A stretch of 64,000 bases of DNA, taken from the NCBI RefSeq assembly GCF_048569485.1, contig NW_027442067.1, positions 1-64,000 on the forward strand. The letters run 5' to 3'. Positions 25,309 through 39,685 of this stretch are shown piece by piece. A program made the translations under genes and the position numbers. Under the pieces are notes generated by a model, which saw only the letters and a program-made list of their open reading frames with translations, did no database searches and was not told the DNA's origin. Every line of letters starts with the position of its first letter. Within the stretch, counting starts at the first letter, position 1. Origin of the DNA: Anomaloglossus baeobatrachus (taxonomy: Eukaryota > Chordata > Amphibia > Anura > Aromobatidae).

Positions 25309-25496
25309 ATCGCTTCTCGGCCTTTTGGCTAAGATCAAGTGTAGTATCTGTTCTTATCAGTTTAATATCTGATACGTCCCCTATCTGGGGACCATATATT
25401 AAATGGATTTTTAGAACAGGGAGATGGAAAAAGAGCTTGCTCTGTCCACTCCACGCATTGACCTGGTATTGCAGTACCTCCAGGAACGGTGCACCC
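25309..25496 (+). ncRNA. RNU2: U2 snRNA, copy 17 (altered start-proximal flank)
   Basis: The RNA itself is standard. Two changes sit close upstream: an extra G in the CAGGGGTG stretch near 25278 and C to A at 25303, 6 bp before the start. The first moves the PSE-like element 1 bp further away. The effect on start choice is unknown. Confidence 0.96.
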
Positions 25497-26886
25497 CTTC
25501 TTAACCCAGTTTCCAAAAGCAGAACTCAATTCACCTGATTCATATTAGCCCGATTTAATGAATTGGAAGAAAGCATACGTCTTCATATGCACCTCAATTT
25601 GGCCCATTCACTTTTCACACTTCCTCCTTTTGTTTTTTATCTTTCACACTTTTGACTTTCTTTATTCATCCAAATAGCAAACTCATCACCACTCAACCTG
25701 ACCAACTCGGCTATGTCCCCGTGCTGCAGTTCTCTGTCTTATCTAGATCATTTGCAATTGAATGGAATAGATCCCTTTTGGACAAAGTGGATTCACCTGC
25801 TGCTGCAGTGACCACAGGTGTGATAACATCTAGAATTGGCATCTGGTGCGATCTCTCCGCTTCCACTCCAAAGAAAGTTACCTGTTTATTCCTATCATGC
25901 ATTGGTTTTTGGGGTTTTCTTTGAGTAATGATGATCTCTTTAGTAGTCTGTTGGCGCCCTCTCCTGGAGGAATAGTTTGCTTGCTCTTGGACATTCTAAA
26001 AGAGAGGTCATGATAGACATTGAGCTTCTGAGCTCAATTGGGGACAGTCATGGGTGATGAATGTTTGCAACCTACTGCGAAGCCTCATACCGCAATATAA
26101 GGAACGTCAAATACTAAGAAAGGGCGGCCTATGAAAGAATTACTACTTTCAATAAGTACACTTAAACGGCTAATTGGGAATAGAAAAACTGTAAAAAGCC
26201 CTCTGAGAAAGCCCCCCTCTAACCTTTGATAGTAAGCTTTTCTGTAGTCTGCCTGTTGATGTATTTTCCGTTTGAACTGTGCACAACATGAAGAGACGGA
26301 ACACTGGCGGCTTGTCACAATGCCCCCCGATGACATCACAATAGCGCTGCTGCCTAGAAAACAAGCTGCGCAGAAGAAGTTGTTCTTTGGGTGGGAGGGT
26401 GGGCTAGTGGAAGGAGGGGGCAATCTCTTTTTTTCCCGGGTGGTAGGGGGATGACAGGAGAAGGGAAGCGGGTGGTGAGAAAGGTACAGAGGGCAGGGTT
26501 TGGGGGCTGGGAAGGAAAGGGAAAAGATTAGGGTTTGGGGATGATGAAAGGGCTTTCTACGGGTAAGGATGGCAAAGGGTGGCAGTGACGGAAAGTCAGG
26601 CAACCTGTCCTGTCCGTCTTTTTGTATCGTGAATTGGAAAGACTGCAAGGGGGAGGGGAGTTGCTTGCGCCCTAAAGGAGGAGTTATTCAGATTCATTGC
26701 AGTGGGCGGCGGCTGCAAAACGCACCATTCTTCTTGTTTTGGCTCTGCAAAGCAGCCTTTTCAAGGGTTGGCTTGGGTGACAAAATGTCTTGTGTAGGCG
26801 TGGGTTTGTCTCCCTCTCGCTCTCTCTCCCTAAGATGTGTCCGGCATAGGCCAGGGTGCCACTCGAGGCCCAAACCAATTCTGGTT

Positions 26887-27074
26887 ATCGCTTCTCGGCC
26901 TTTTGGCTAAGATCAAGTGTAGTATCTGTTCTTATCAGTTTAATATCTGATACGTCCCCTATCTGGGGACCATATATTAAATGGATTTTTAGAACAGGGA
27001 GATGGAAAAAGAGCTTGCTCTGTCCACTCCACGCATTGACCTGGTATTGCAGTACCTCCAGGAACGGTGCACCC
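26887..27074 (+). ncRNA. RNU2: U2 snRNA, copy 18
   Basis: Standard 188-nt copy. The spacer behind it lacks 12 bp at 27720/27721. Confidence 0.98.
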
Positions 27075-27714
27075 CTTCTTAACCCAGTTTCCAAAAGCAG
27101 AACTCAATTCACCTGATTCATATTAGCCCGATTTAATGAATTGGAAGAAAGCATACGTCTTCATATGCACCTCAATTTGGCCCATTCACTTTTCACACTT
27201 CCTCCTTTTGTTTTTTATCTTTCACACTTTTGACTTTCTTTATTCATCCAAATAGCAAACTCATCACCACTCAACCTGACCAACTCGGCTATGTCCCCGT
27301 GCTGCAGTTCTCTGTCTTATCTAGATCATTTGCAATTGAATGGAATAGATCCCTTTTGGACAAAGTGGATTCACCTGCTGCTGCAGTGACCACAGGTGTG
27401 ATAACATCTAGAATTGGCATCTGGTGCGATCTCTCCGCTTCCACTCCAAAGAAAGTTACCTGTTTATTCCTATCATGCATTGGTTTTTGGGGTTTTCTTT
27501 GAGTAATGATGATCTCTTTAGTAGTCTGTTGGCGCCCTCTCCTGGAGGAATAGTTTGCTTGCTCTTGGACATTCTAAAAGAGAGGTCATGATAGACATTG
27601 AGCTTCTGAGCTCAATTGGGGACAGTCATGGGTGATGAATGTTTGCAACCTACTGCGAAGCCTCATACCGCAATATAAGGAACGTCAAATACTAAGAAAG
27701 GGCGGCCTATGAAA

Positions 27715-27726
27715 GAATTAAGTACA
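27715..27726. other. 12-bp deletion in the unit 18 spacer
   Basis: CTACTTTCAATA, present in all other spacers, is missing between GAATTA and AGTACACT. This accounts for the 1566-bp distance between copies 18 and 19. No promoter element is touched. Confidence 0.9.
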
Positions 27727-28452
27727 CTTAAACGGCTAATTGGGAATAGAAAAACTGTAAAAAGCCCTCTGAGAAAGCCCCCCTCTAACCTTTGATAGTA
27801 AGCTTTTCTGTAGTCTGCCTGTTGATGTATTTTCCGTTTGAACTGTGCACAACATGAAGAGACGGAACACTGGCGGCTTGTCACAATGCCCCCCGATGAC
27901 ATCACAATAGCGCTGCTGCCTAGAAAACAAGCTGCGCAGAAGAAGTTGTTCTTTGGGTGGGAGGGTGGGCTAGTGGAAGGAGGGGGCAATCTCTTTTTTT
28001 CCCGGGTGGTAGGGGGATGACAGGAGAAGGGAAGCGGGTGGTGAGAAAGGTACAGAGGGCAGGGTTTGGGGGCTGGGAAGGAAAGGGAAAAGATTAGGGT
28101 TTGGGGATGATGAAAGGGCTTTCTACGGGTAAGGATGGCAAAGGGTGGCAGTGACGGAAAGTCAGGCAACCTGTCCTGTCCGTCTTTTTGTATCGTGAAT
28201 TGGAAAGACTGCAAGGGGGAGGGGAGTTGCTTGCGCCCTAAAGGAGGAGTTATTCAGATTCATTGCAGTGGGCGGCGGCTGCAAAACGCACCATTCTTCT
28301 TGTTTTGGCTCTGCAAAGCAGCCTTTTCAAGGGTTGGCTTGGGTGACAAAATGTCTTGTGTAGGCGTGGGTTTGTCTCCCTCTCGCTCTCTCTCCCTAAG
28401 ATGTGTCCGGCATAGGCCAGGGTGCCACTCGAGGCCCAAACCAATTCTGGTT

Positions 28453-28640
28453 ATCGCTTCTCGGCCTTTTGGCTAAGATCAAGTGTAGTATCTGTTCTTA
28501 TCAGTTTAATATCTGATACGTCCCCTATCTGGGGACCATATATTAAATGGATTTTTAGAACAGGGAGATGGAAAAAGAGCTTGCTCTGTCCACTCCACGC
28601 ATTGACCTGGTATTGCAGTACCTCCAGGAACGGTGCACCC
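28453..28640 (+). ncRNA. RNU2: U2 snRNA, copy 19
   Basis: Standard 188-nt copy. The spacer behind it lost one T in the CT tract near 29954. Confidence 0.98.
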
Positions 28641-30029
28641 CTTCTTAACCCAGTTTCCAAAAGCAGAACTCAATTCACCTGATTCATATTAGCCCGATTT
28701 AATGAATTGGAAGAAAGCATACGTCTTCATATGCACCTCAATTTGGCCCATTCACTTTTCACACTTCCTCCTTTTGTTTTTTATCTTTCACACTTTTGAC
28801 TTTCTTTATTCATCCAAATAGCAAACTCATCACCACTCAACCTGACCAACTCGGCTATGTCCCCGTGCTGCAGTTCTCTGTCTTATCTAGATCATTTGCA
28901 ATTGAATGGAATAGATCCCTTTTGGACAAAGTGGATTCACCTGCTGCTGCAGTGACCACAGGTGTGATAACATCTAGAATTGGCATCTGGTGCGATCTCT
29001 CCGCTTCCACTCCAAAGAAAGTTACCTGTTTATTCCTATCATGCATTGGTTTTTGGGGTTTTCTTTGAGTAATGATGATCTCTTTAGTAGTCTGTTGGCG
29101 CCCTCTCCTGGAGGAATAGTTTGCTTGCTCTTGGACATTCTAAAAGAGAGGTCATGATAGACATTGAGCTTCTGAGCTCAATTGGGGACAGTCATGGGTG
29201 ATGAATGTTTGCAACCTACTGCGAAGCCTCATACCGCAATATAAGGAACGTCAAATACTAAGAAAGGGCGGCCTATGAAAGAATTACTACTTTCAATAAG
29301 TACACTTAAACGGCTAATTGGGAATAGAAAAACTGTAAAAAGCCCTCTGAGAAAGCCCCCCTCTAACCTTTGATAGTAAGCTTTTCTGTAGTCTGCCTGT
29401 TGATGTATTTTCCGTTTGAACTGTGCACAACATGAAGAGACGGAACACTGGCGGCTTGTCACAATGCCCCCCGATGACATCACAATAGCGCTGCTGCCTA
29501 GAAAACAAGCTGCGCAGAAGAAGTTGTTCTTTGGGTGGGAGGGTGGGCTAGTGGAAGGAGGGGGCAATCTCTTTTTTTCCCGGGTGGTAGGGGGATGACA
29601 GGAGAAGGGAAGCGGGTGGTGAGAAAGGTACAGAGGGCAGGGTTTGGGGGCTGGGAAGGAAAGGGAAAAGATTAGGGTTTGGGGATGATGAAAGGGCTTT
29701 CTACGGGTAAGGATGGCAAAGGGTGGCAGTGACGGAAAGTCAGGCAACCTGTCCTGTCCGTCTTTTTGTATCGTGAATTGGAAAGACTGCAAGGGGGAGG
29801 GGAGTTGCTTGCGCCCTAAAGGAGGAGTTATTCAGATTCATTGCAGTGGGCGGCGGCTGCAAAACGCACCATTCTTCTTGTTTTGGCTCTGCAAAGCAGC
29901 CTTTTCAAGGGTTGGCTTGGGTGACAAAATGTCTTGTGTAGGCGTGGGTTTGTCCCCTCTCGCTCTCTCTCCCTAAGATGTGTCCGGCATAGGCCAGGGT
30001 GCCACTCGAGGCCCAAACCAATTCTGGTT

Positions 30030-30217
30030 ATCGCTTCTCGGCCTTTTGGCTAAGATCAAGTGTAGTATCTGTTCTTATCAGTTTAATATCTGATACGTCC
30101 CCTATCTGGGGACCATATATTAAATGGATTTTTAGAACAGGGAGATGGAAAAAGAGCTTGCTCTGTCCACTCCACGCATTGACCTGGTATTGCAGTACCT
30201 CCAGGAACGGTGCACCC
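30030..30217 (+). ncRNA. RNU2: U2 snRNA, copy 20
   Basis: Standard 188-nt copy. The CT tract just upstream of its PSE-like element is 1 bp shorter than usual; the PSE-like bases are unchanged. Confidence 0.98.
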
Positions 30218-31607
30218 CTTCTTAACCCAGTTTCCAAAAGCAGAACTCAATTCACCTGATTCATATTAGCCCGATTTAATGAATTGGAAGAAAGCATACG
30301 TCTTCATATGCACCTCAATTTGGCCCATTCACTTTTCACACTTCCTCCTTTTGTTTTTTATCTTTCACACTTTTGACTTTCTTTATTCATCCAAATAGCA
30401 AACTCATCACCACTCAACCTGACCAACTCGGCTATGTCCCCGTGCTGCAGTTCTCTGTCTTATCTAGATCATTTGCAATTGAATGGAATAGATCCCTTTT
30501 GGACAAAGTGGATTCACCTGCTGCTGCAGTGACCACAGGTGTGATAACATCTAGAATTGGCATCTGGTGCGATCTCTCCGCTTCCACTCCAAAGAAAGTT
30601 ACCTGTTTATTCCTATCATGCATTGGTTTTTGGGGTTTTCTTTGAGTAATGATGATCTCTTTAGTAGTCTGTTGGCGCCCTCTCCTGGAGGAATAGTTTG
30701 CTTGCTCTTGGACATTCTAAAAGAGAGGTCATGATAGACATTGAGCTTCTGAGCTCAATTGGGGACAGTCATGGGTGATGAATGTTTGCAACCTACTGCG
30801 AAGCCTCATACCGCAATATAAGGAACGTCAAATACTAAGAAAGGGCGGCCTATGAAAGAATTACTACTTTCAATAAGTACACTTAAACGGCTAATTGGGA
30901 ATAGAAAAACTGTAAAAAGCCCTCTGAGAAAGCCCCCCTCTAACCTTTGATAGTAAGCTTTTCTGTAGTCTGCCTGTTGATGTATTTTCCGTTTGAACTG
31001 TGCACAACATGAAGAGACGGAACACTGGCGGCTTGTCACAATGCCCCCCGATGACATCACAATAGCGCTGCTGCCTAGAAAACAAGCTGCGCAGAAGAAG
31101 TTGTTCTTTGGGTGGGAGGGTGGGCTAGTGGAAGGAGGGGGCAATCTCTTTTTTTCCCGGGTGGTAGGGGGATGACAGGAGAAGGGAAGCGGGTGGTGAG
31201 AAAGGTACAGAGGGCAGGGTTTGGGGGCTGGGAAGGAAAGGGAAAAGATTAGGGTTTGGGGATGATGAAAGGGCTTTCTACGGGTAAGGATGGCAAAGGG
31301 TGGCAGTGACGGAAAGTCAGGCAACCTGTCCTGTCCGTCTTTTTGTATCGTGAATTGGAAAGACTGCAAGGGGGAGGGGAGTTGCTTGCGCCCTAAAGGA
31401 GGAGTTATTCAGATTCATTGCAGTGGGCGGCGGCTGCAAAACGCACCATTCTTCTTGTTTTGGCTCTGCAAAGCAGCCTTTTCAAGGGTTGGCTTGGGTG
31501 ACAAAATGTCTTGTGTAGGCGTGGGTTTGTCTCCCTCTCGCTCTCTCTCCCTAAGATGTGTCCGGCATAGGCCAGGGTGCCACTCGAGGCCCAAACCAAT
31601 TCTGGTT

Positions 31608-31795
31608 ATCGCTTCTCGGCCTTTTGGCTAAGATCAAGTGTAGTATCTGTTCTTATCAGTTTAATATCTGATACGTCCCCTATCTGGGGACCATATATTA
31701 AATGGATTTTTAGAACAGGGAGATGGAAAAAGAGCTTGCTCTGTCCACTCCACGCATTGACCTGGTATTGCAGTACCTCCAGGAACGGTGCACCC
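31608..31795 (+). ncRNA. RNU2: U2 snRNA, copy 21
   Basis: Standard 188-nt copy; flanking spacers standard. Confidence 0.98.
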
Positions 31796-33185
31796 CTTCT
31801 TAACCCAGTTTCCAAAAGCAGAACTCAATTCACCTGATTCATATTAGCCCGATTTAATGAATTGGAAGAAAGCATACGTCTTCATATGCACCTCAATTTG
31901 GCCCATTCACTTTTCACACTTCCTCCTTTTGTTTTTTATCTTTCACACTTTTGACTTTCTTTATTCATCCAAATAGCAAACTCATCACCACTCAACCTGA
32001 CCAACTCGGCTATGTCCCCGTGCTGCAGTTCTCTGTCTTATCTAGATCATTTGCAATTGAATGGAATAGATCCCTTTTGGACAAAGTGGATTCACCTGCT
32101 GCTGCAGTGACCACAGGTGTGATAACATCTAGAATTGGCATCTGGTGCGATCTCTCCGCTTCCACTCCAAAGAAAGTTACCTGTTTATTCCTATCATGCA
32201 TTGGTTTTTGGGGTTTTCTTTGAGTAATGATGATCTCTTTAGTAGTCTGTTGGCGCCCTCTCCTGGAGGAATAGTTTGCTTGCTCTTGGACATTCTAAAA
32301 GAGAGGTCATGATAGACATTGAGCTTCTGAGCTCAATTGGGGACAGTCATGGGTGATGAATGTTTGCAACCTACTGCGAAGCCTCATACCGCAATATAAG
32401 GAACGTCAAATACTAAGAAAGGGCGGCCTATGAAAGAATTACTACTTTCAATAAGTACACTTAAACGGCTAATTGGGAATAGAAAAACTGTAAAAAGCCC
32501 TCTGAGAAAGCCCCCCTCTAACCTTTGATAGTAAGCTTTTCTGTAGTCTGCCTGTTGATGTATTTTCCGTTTGAACTGTGCACAACATGAAGAGACGGAA
32601 CACTGGCGGCTTGTCACAATGCCCCCCGATGACATCACAATAGCGCTGCTGCCTAGAAAACAAGCTGCGCAGAAGAAGTTGTTCTTTGGGTGGGAGGGTG
32701 GGCTAGTGGAAGGAGGGGGCAATCTCTTTTTTTCCCGGGTGGTAGGGGGATGACAGGAGAAGGGAAGCGGGTGGTGAGAAAGGTACAGAGGGCAGGGTTT
32801 GGGGGCTGGGAAGGAAAGGGAAAAGATTAGGGTTTGGGGATGATGAAAGGGCTTTCTACGGGTAAGGATGGCAAAGGGTGGCAGTGACGGAAAGTCAGGC
32901 AACCTGTCCTGTCCGTCTTTTTGTATCGTGAATTGGAAAGACTGCAAGGGGGAGGGGAGTTGCTTGCGCCCTAAAGGAGGAGTTATTCAGATTCATTGCA
33001 GTGGGCGGCGGCTGCAAAACGCACCATTCTTCTTGTTTTGGCTCTGCAAAGCAGCCTTTTCAAGGGTTGGCTTGGGTGACAAAATGTCTTGTGTAGGCGT
33101 GGGTTTGTCTCCCTCTCGCTCTCTCTCCCTAAGATGTGTCCGGCATAGGCCAGGGTGCCACTCGAGGCCCAAACCAATTCTGGTT

Positions 33186-33373
33186 ATCGCTTCTCGGCCT
33201 TTTGGCTAAGATCAAGTGTAGTATCTGTTCTTATCAGTTTAATATCTGATACGTCCCCTATCTGGGGACCATATATTAAATGGATTTTTAGAACAGGGAG
33301 ATGGAAAAAGAGCTTGCTCTGTCCACTCCACGCATTGACCTGGTATTGCAGTACCTCCAGGAACGGTGCACCC
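33186..33373 (+). ncRNA. RNU2: U2 snRNA, copy 22
   Basis: Standard 188-nt copy; flanking spacers standard. Confidence 0.98.
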
Positions 33374-34763
33374 CTTCTTAACCCAGTTTCCAAAAGCAGA
33401 ACTCAATTCACCTGATTCATATTAGCCCGATTTAATGAATTGGAAGAAAGCATACGTCTTCATATGCACCTCAATTTGGCCCATTCACTTTTCACACTTC
33501 CTCCTTTTGTTTTTTATCTTTCACACTTTTGACTTTCTTTATTCATCCAAATAGCAAACTCATCACCACTCAACCTGACCAACTCGGCTATGTCCCCGTG
33601 CTGCAGTTCTCTGTCTTATCTAGATCATTTGCAATTGAATGGAATAGATCCCTTTTGGACAAAGTGGATTCACCTGCTGCTGCAGTGACCACAGGTGTGA
33701 TAACATCTAGAATTGGCATCTGGTGCGATCTCTCCGCTTCCACTCCAAAGAAAGTTACCTGTTTATTCCTATCATGCATTGGTTTTTGGGGTTTTCTTTG
33801 AGTAATGATGATCTCTTTAGTAGTCTGTTGGCGCCCTCTCCTGGAGGAATAGTTTGCTTGCTCTTGGACATTCTAAAAGAGAGGTCATGATAGACATTGA
33901 GCTTCTGAGCTCAATTGGGGACAGTCATGGGTGATGAATGTTTGCAACCTACTGCGAAGCCTCATACCGCAATATAAGGAACGTCAAATACTAAGAAAGG
34001 GCGGCCTATGAAAGAATTACTACTTTCAATAAGTACACTTAAACGGCTAATTGGGAATAGAAAAACTGTAAAAAGCCCTCTGAGAAAGCCCCCCTCTAAC
34101 CTTTGATAGTAAGCTTTTCTGTAGTCTGCCTGTTGATGTATTTTCCGTTTGAACTGTGCACAACATGAAGAGACGGAACACTGGCGGCTTGTCACAATGC
34201 CCCCCGATGACATCACAATAGCGCTGCTGCCTAGAAAACAAGCTGCGCAGAAGAAGTTGTTCTTTGGGTGGGAGGGTGGGCTAGTGGAAGGAGGGGGCAA
34301 TCTCTTTTTTTCCCGGGTGGTAGGGGGATGACAGGAGAAGGGAAGCGGGTGGTGAGAAAGGTACAGAGGGCAGGGTTTGGGGGCTGGGAAGGAAAGGGAA
34401 AAGATTAGGGTTTGGGGATGATGAAAGGGCTTTCTACGGGTAAGGATGGCAAAGGGTGGCAGTGACGGAAAGTCAGGCAACCTGTCCTGTCCGTCTTTTT
34501 GTATCGTGAATTGGAAAGACTGCAAGGGGGAGGGGAGTTGCTTGCGCCCTAAAGGAGGAGTTATTCAGATTCATTGCAGTGGGCGGCGGCTGCAAAACGC
34601 ACCATTCTTCTTGTTTTGGCTCTGCAAAGCAGCCTTTTCAAGGGTTGGCTTGGGTGACAAAATGTCTTGTGTAGGCGTGGGTTTGTCTCCCTCTCGCTCT
34701 CTCTCCCTAAGATGTGTCCGGCATAGGCCAGGGTGCCACTCGAGGCCCAAACCAATTCTGGTT

Positions 34764-34951
34764 ATCGCTTCTCGGCCTTTTGGCTAAGATCAAGTGTAGT
34801 ATCTGTTCTTATCAGTTTAATATCTGATACGTCCCCTATCTGGGGACCATATATTAAATGGATTTTTAGAACAGGGAGATGGAAAAAGAGCTTGCTCTGT
34901 CCACTCCACGCATTGACCTGGTATTGCAGTACCTCCAGGAACGGTGCACCC
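34764..34951 (+). ncRNA. RNU2: U2 snRNA, copy 23
   Basis: Standard 188-nt copy; flanking spacers standard. Confidence 0.98.
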
Positions 34952-36341
34952 CTTCTTAACCCAGTTTCCAAAAGCAGAACTCAATTCACCTGATTCATAT
35001 TAGCCCGATTTAATGAATTGGAAGAAAGCATACGTCTTCATATGCACCTCAATTTGGCCCATTCACTTTTCACACTTCCTCCTTTTGTTTTTTATCTTTC
35101 ACACTTTTGACTTTCTTTATTCATCCAAATAGCAAACTCATCACCACTCAACCTGACCAACTCGGCTATGTCCCCGTGCTGCAGTTCTCTGTCTTATCTA
35201 GATCATTTGCAATTGAATGGAATAGATCCCTTTTGGACAAAGTGGATTCACCTGCTGCTGCAGTGACCACAGGTGTGATAACATCTAGAATTGGCATCTG
35301 GTGCGATCTCTCCGCTTCCACTCCAAAGAAAGTTACCTGTTTATTCCTATCATGCATTGGTTTTTGGGGTTTTCTTTGAGTAATGATGATCTCTTTAGTA
35401 GTCTGTTGGCGCCCTCTCCTGGAGGAATAGTTTGCTTGCTCTTGGACATTCTAAAAGAGAGGTCATGATAGACATTGAGCTTCTGAGCTCAATTGGGGAC
35501 AGTCATGGGTGATGAATGTTTGCAACCTACTGCGAAGCCTCATACCGCAATATAAGGAACGTCAAATACTAAGAAAGGGCGGCCTATGAAAGAATTACTA
35601 CTTTCAATAAGTACACTTAAACGGCTAATTGGGAATAGAAAAACTGTAAAAAGCCCTCTGAGAAAGCCCCCCTCTAACCTTTGATAGTAAGCTTTTCTGT
35701 AGTCTGCCTGTTGATGTATTTTCCGTTTGAACTGTGCACAACATGAAGAGACGGAACACTGGCGGCTTGTCACAATGCCCCCCGATGACATCACAATAGC
35801 GCTGCTGCCTAGAAAACAAGCTGCGCAGAAGAAGTTGTTCTTTGGGTGGGAGGGTGGGCTAGTGGAAGGAGGGGGCAATCTCTTTTTTTCCCGGGTGGTA
35901 GGGGGATGACAGGAGAAGGGAAGCGGGTGGTGAGAAAGGTACAGAGGGCAGGGTTTGGGGGCTGGGAAGGAAAGGGAAAAGATTAGGGTTTGGGGATGAT
36001 GAAAGGGCTTTCTACGGGTAAGGATGGCAAAGGGTGGCAGTGACGGAAAGTCAGGCAACCTGTCCTGTCCGTCTTTTTGTATCGTGAATTGGAAAGACTG
36101 CAAGGGGGAGGGGAGTTGCTTGCGCCCTAAAGGAGGAGTTATTCAGATTCATTGCAGTGGGCGGCGGCTGCAAAACGCACCATTCTTCTTGTTTTGGCTC
36201 TGCAAAGCAGCCTTTTCAAGGGTTGGCTTGGGTGACAAAATGTCTTGTGTAGGCGTGGGTTTGTCTCCCTCTCGCTCTCTCTCCCTAAGATGTGTCCGGC
36301 ATAGGCCAGGGTGCCACTCGAGGCCCAAACCAATTCTGGTT

Positions 36342-36529
36342 ATCGCTTCTCGGCCTTTTGGCTAAGATCAAGTGTAGTATCTGTTCTTATCAGTTTAATA
36401 TCTGATACGTCCCCTATCTGGGGACCATATATTAAATGGATTTTTAGAACAGGGAGATGGAAAAAGAGCTTGCTCTGTCCACTCCACGCATTGACCTGGT
36501 ATTGCAGTACCTCCAGGAACGGTGCACCC
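36342..36529 (+). ncRNA. RNU2: U2 snRNA, copy 24
   Basis: Standard 188-nt copy; flanking spacers standard. Confidence 0.98.
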
Positions 36530-37919
36530 CTTCTTAACCCAGTTTCCAAAAGCAGAACTCAATTCACCTGATTCATATTAGCCCGATTTAATGAATTGGA
36601 AGAAAGCATACGTCTTCATATGCACCTCAATTTGGCCCATTCACTTTTCACACTTCCTCCTTTTGTTTTTTATCTTTCACACTTTTGACTTTCTTTATTC
36701 ATCCAAATAGCAAACTCATCACCACTCAACCTGACCAACTCGGCTATGTCCCCGTGCTGCAGTTCTCTGTCTTATCTAGATCATTTGCAATTGAATGGAA
36801 TAGATCCCTTTTGGACAAAGTGGATTCACCTGCTGCTGCAGTGACCACAGGTGTGATAACATCTAGAATTGGCATCTGGTGCGATCTCTCCGCTTCCACT
36901 CCAAAGAAAGTTACCTGTTTATTCCTATCATGCATTGGTTTTTGGGGTTTTCTTTGAGTAATGATGATCTCTTTAGTAGTCTGTTGGCGCCCTCTCCTGG
37001 AGGAATAGTTTGCTTGCTCTTGGACATTCTAAAAGAGAGGTCATGATAGACATTGAGCTTCTGAGCTCAATTGGGGACAGTCATGGGTGATGAATGTTTG
37101 CAACCTACTGCGAAGCCTCATACCGCAATATAAGGAACGTCAAATACTAAGAAAGGGCGGCCTATGAAAGAATTACTACTTTCAATAAGTACACTTAAAC
37201 GGCTAATTGGGAATAGAAAAACTGTAAAAAGCCCTCTGAGAAAGCCCCCCTCTAACCTTTGATAGTAAGCTTTTCTGTAGTCTGCCTGTTGATGTATTTT
37301 CCGTTTGAACTGTGCACAACATGAAGAGACGGAACACTGGCGGCTTGTCACAATGCCCCCCGATGACATCACAATAGCGCTGCTGCCTAGAAAACAAGCT
37401 GCGCAGAAGAAGTTGTTCTTTGGGTGGGAGGGTGGGCTAGTGGAAGGAGGGGGCAATCTCTTTTTTTCCCGGGTGGTAGGGGGATGACAGGAGAAGGGAA
37501 GCGGGTGGTGAGAAAGGTACAGAGGGCAGGGTTTGGGGGCTGGGAAGGAAAGGGAAAAGATTAGGGTTTGGGGATGATGAAAGGGCTTTCTACGGGTAAG
37601 GATGGCAAAGGGTGGCAGTGACGGAAAGTCAGGCAACCTGTCCTGTCCGTCTTTTTGTATCGTGAATTGGAAAGACTGCAAGGGGGAGGGGAGTTGCTTG
37701 CGCCCTAAAGGAGGAGTTATTCAGATTCATTGCAGTGGGCGGCGGCTGCAAAACGCACCATTCTTCTTGTTTTGGCTCTGCAAAGCAGCCTTTTCAAGGG
37801 TTGGCTTGGGTGACAAAATGTCTTGTGTAGGCGTGGGTTTGTCTCCCTCTCGCTCTCTCTCCCTAAGATGTGTCCGGCATAGGCCAGGGTGCCACTCGAG
37901 GCCCAAACCAATTCTGGTT

Positions 37920-38107
37920 ATCGCTTCTCGGCCTTTTGGCTAAGATCAAGTGTAGTATCTGTTCTTATCAGTTTAATATCTGATACGTCCCCTATCTGGG
38001 GACCATATATTAAATGGATTTTTAGAACAGGGAGATGGAAAAAGAGCTTGCTCTGTCCACTCCACGCATTGACCTGGTATTGCAGTACCTCCAGGAACGG
38101 TGCACCC
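37920..38107 (+). ncRNA. RNU2: U2 snRNA, copy 25
   Basis: Standard 188-nt copy. The spacer behind it has a C-to-A change at 38695. Confidence 0.98.
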
Positions 38108-39497
38108 CTTCTTAACCCAGTTTCCAAAAGCAGAACTCAATTCACCTGATTCATATTAGCCCGATTTAATGAATTGGAAGAAAGCATACGTCTTCATATG
38201 CACCTCAATTTGGCCCATTCACTTTTCACACTTCCTCCTTTTGTTTTTTATCTTTCACACTTTTGACTTTCTTTATTCATCCAAATAGCAAACTCATCAC
38301 CACTCAACCTGACCAACTCGGCTATGTCCCCGTGCTGCAGTTCTCTGTCTTATCTAGATCATTTGCAATTGAATGGAATAGATCCCTTTTGGACAAAGTG
38401 GATTCACCTGCTGCTGCAGTGACCACAGGTGTGATAACATCTAGAATTGGCATCTGGTGCGATCTCTCCGCTTCCACTCCAAAGAAAGTTACCTGTTTAT
38501 TCCTATCATGCATTGGTTTTTGGGGTTTTCTTTGAGTAATGATGATCTCTTTAGTAGTCTGTTGGCGCCCTCTCCTGGAGGAATAGTTTGCTTGCTCTTG
38601 GACATTCTAAAAGAGAGGTCATGATAGACATTGAGCTTCTGAGCTCAATTGGGGACAGTCATGGGTGATGAATGTTTGCAACCTACTGCGAAGCATCATA
38701 CCGCAATATAAGGAACGTCAAATACTAAGAAAGGGCGGCCTATGAAAGAATTACTACTTTCAATAAGTACACTTAAACGGCTAATTGGGAATAGAAAAAC
38801 TGTAAAAAGCCCTCTGAGAAAGCCCCCCTCTAACCTTTGATAGTAAGCTTTTCTGTAGTCTGCCTGTTGATGTATTTTCCGTTTGAACTGTGCACAACAT
38901 GAAGAGACGGAACACTGGCGGCTTGTCACAATGCCCCCCGATGACATCACAATAGCGCTGCTGCCTAGAAAACAAGCTGCGCAGAAGAAGTTGTTCTTTG
39001 GGTGGGAGGGTGGGCTAGTGGAAGGAGGGGGCAATCTCTTTTTTTCCCGGGTGGTAGGGGGATGACAGGAGAAGGGAAGCGGGTGGTGAGAAAGGTACAG
39101 AGGGCAGGGTTTGGGGGCTGGGAAGGAAAGGGAAAAGATTAGGGTTTGGGGATGATGAAAGGGCTTTCTACGGGTAAGGATGGCAAAGGGTGGCAGTGAC
39201 GGAAAGTCAGGCAACCTGTCCTGTCCGTCTTTTTGTATCGTGAATTGGAAAGACTGCAAGGGGGAGGGGAGTTGCTTGCGCCCTAAAGGAGGAGTTATTC
39301 AGATTCATTGCAGTGGGCGGCGGCTGCAAAACGCACCATTCTTCTTGTTTTGGCTCTGCAAAGCAGCCTTTTCAAGGGTTGGCTTGGGTGACAAAATGTC
39401 TTGTGTAGGCGTGGGTTTGTCTCCCTCTCGCTCTCTCTCCCTAAGATGTGTCCGGCATAGGCCAGGGTGCCACTCGAGGCCCAAACCAATTCTGGTT

Positions 39498-39685
39498 ATC
39501 GCTTCTCGGCCTTTTGGCTAAGATCAAGTGTAGTATCTGTTCTTATCAGTTTAATATCTGATACGTCCCCTATCTGGGGACCATATATTAAATGGATTTT
39601 TAGAACAGGGAGATGGAAAAAGAGCTTGCTCTGTCCACTCCACGCATTGACCTGGTATTGCAGTACCTCCAGGAACGGTGCACCC
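39498..39685 (+). ncRNA. RNU2: U2 snRNA, copy 26
   Basis: Standard 188-nt copy; the spacer leading to copy 27 is standard. Confidence 0.98.
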
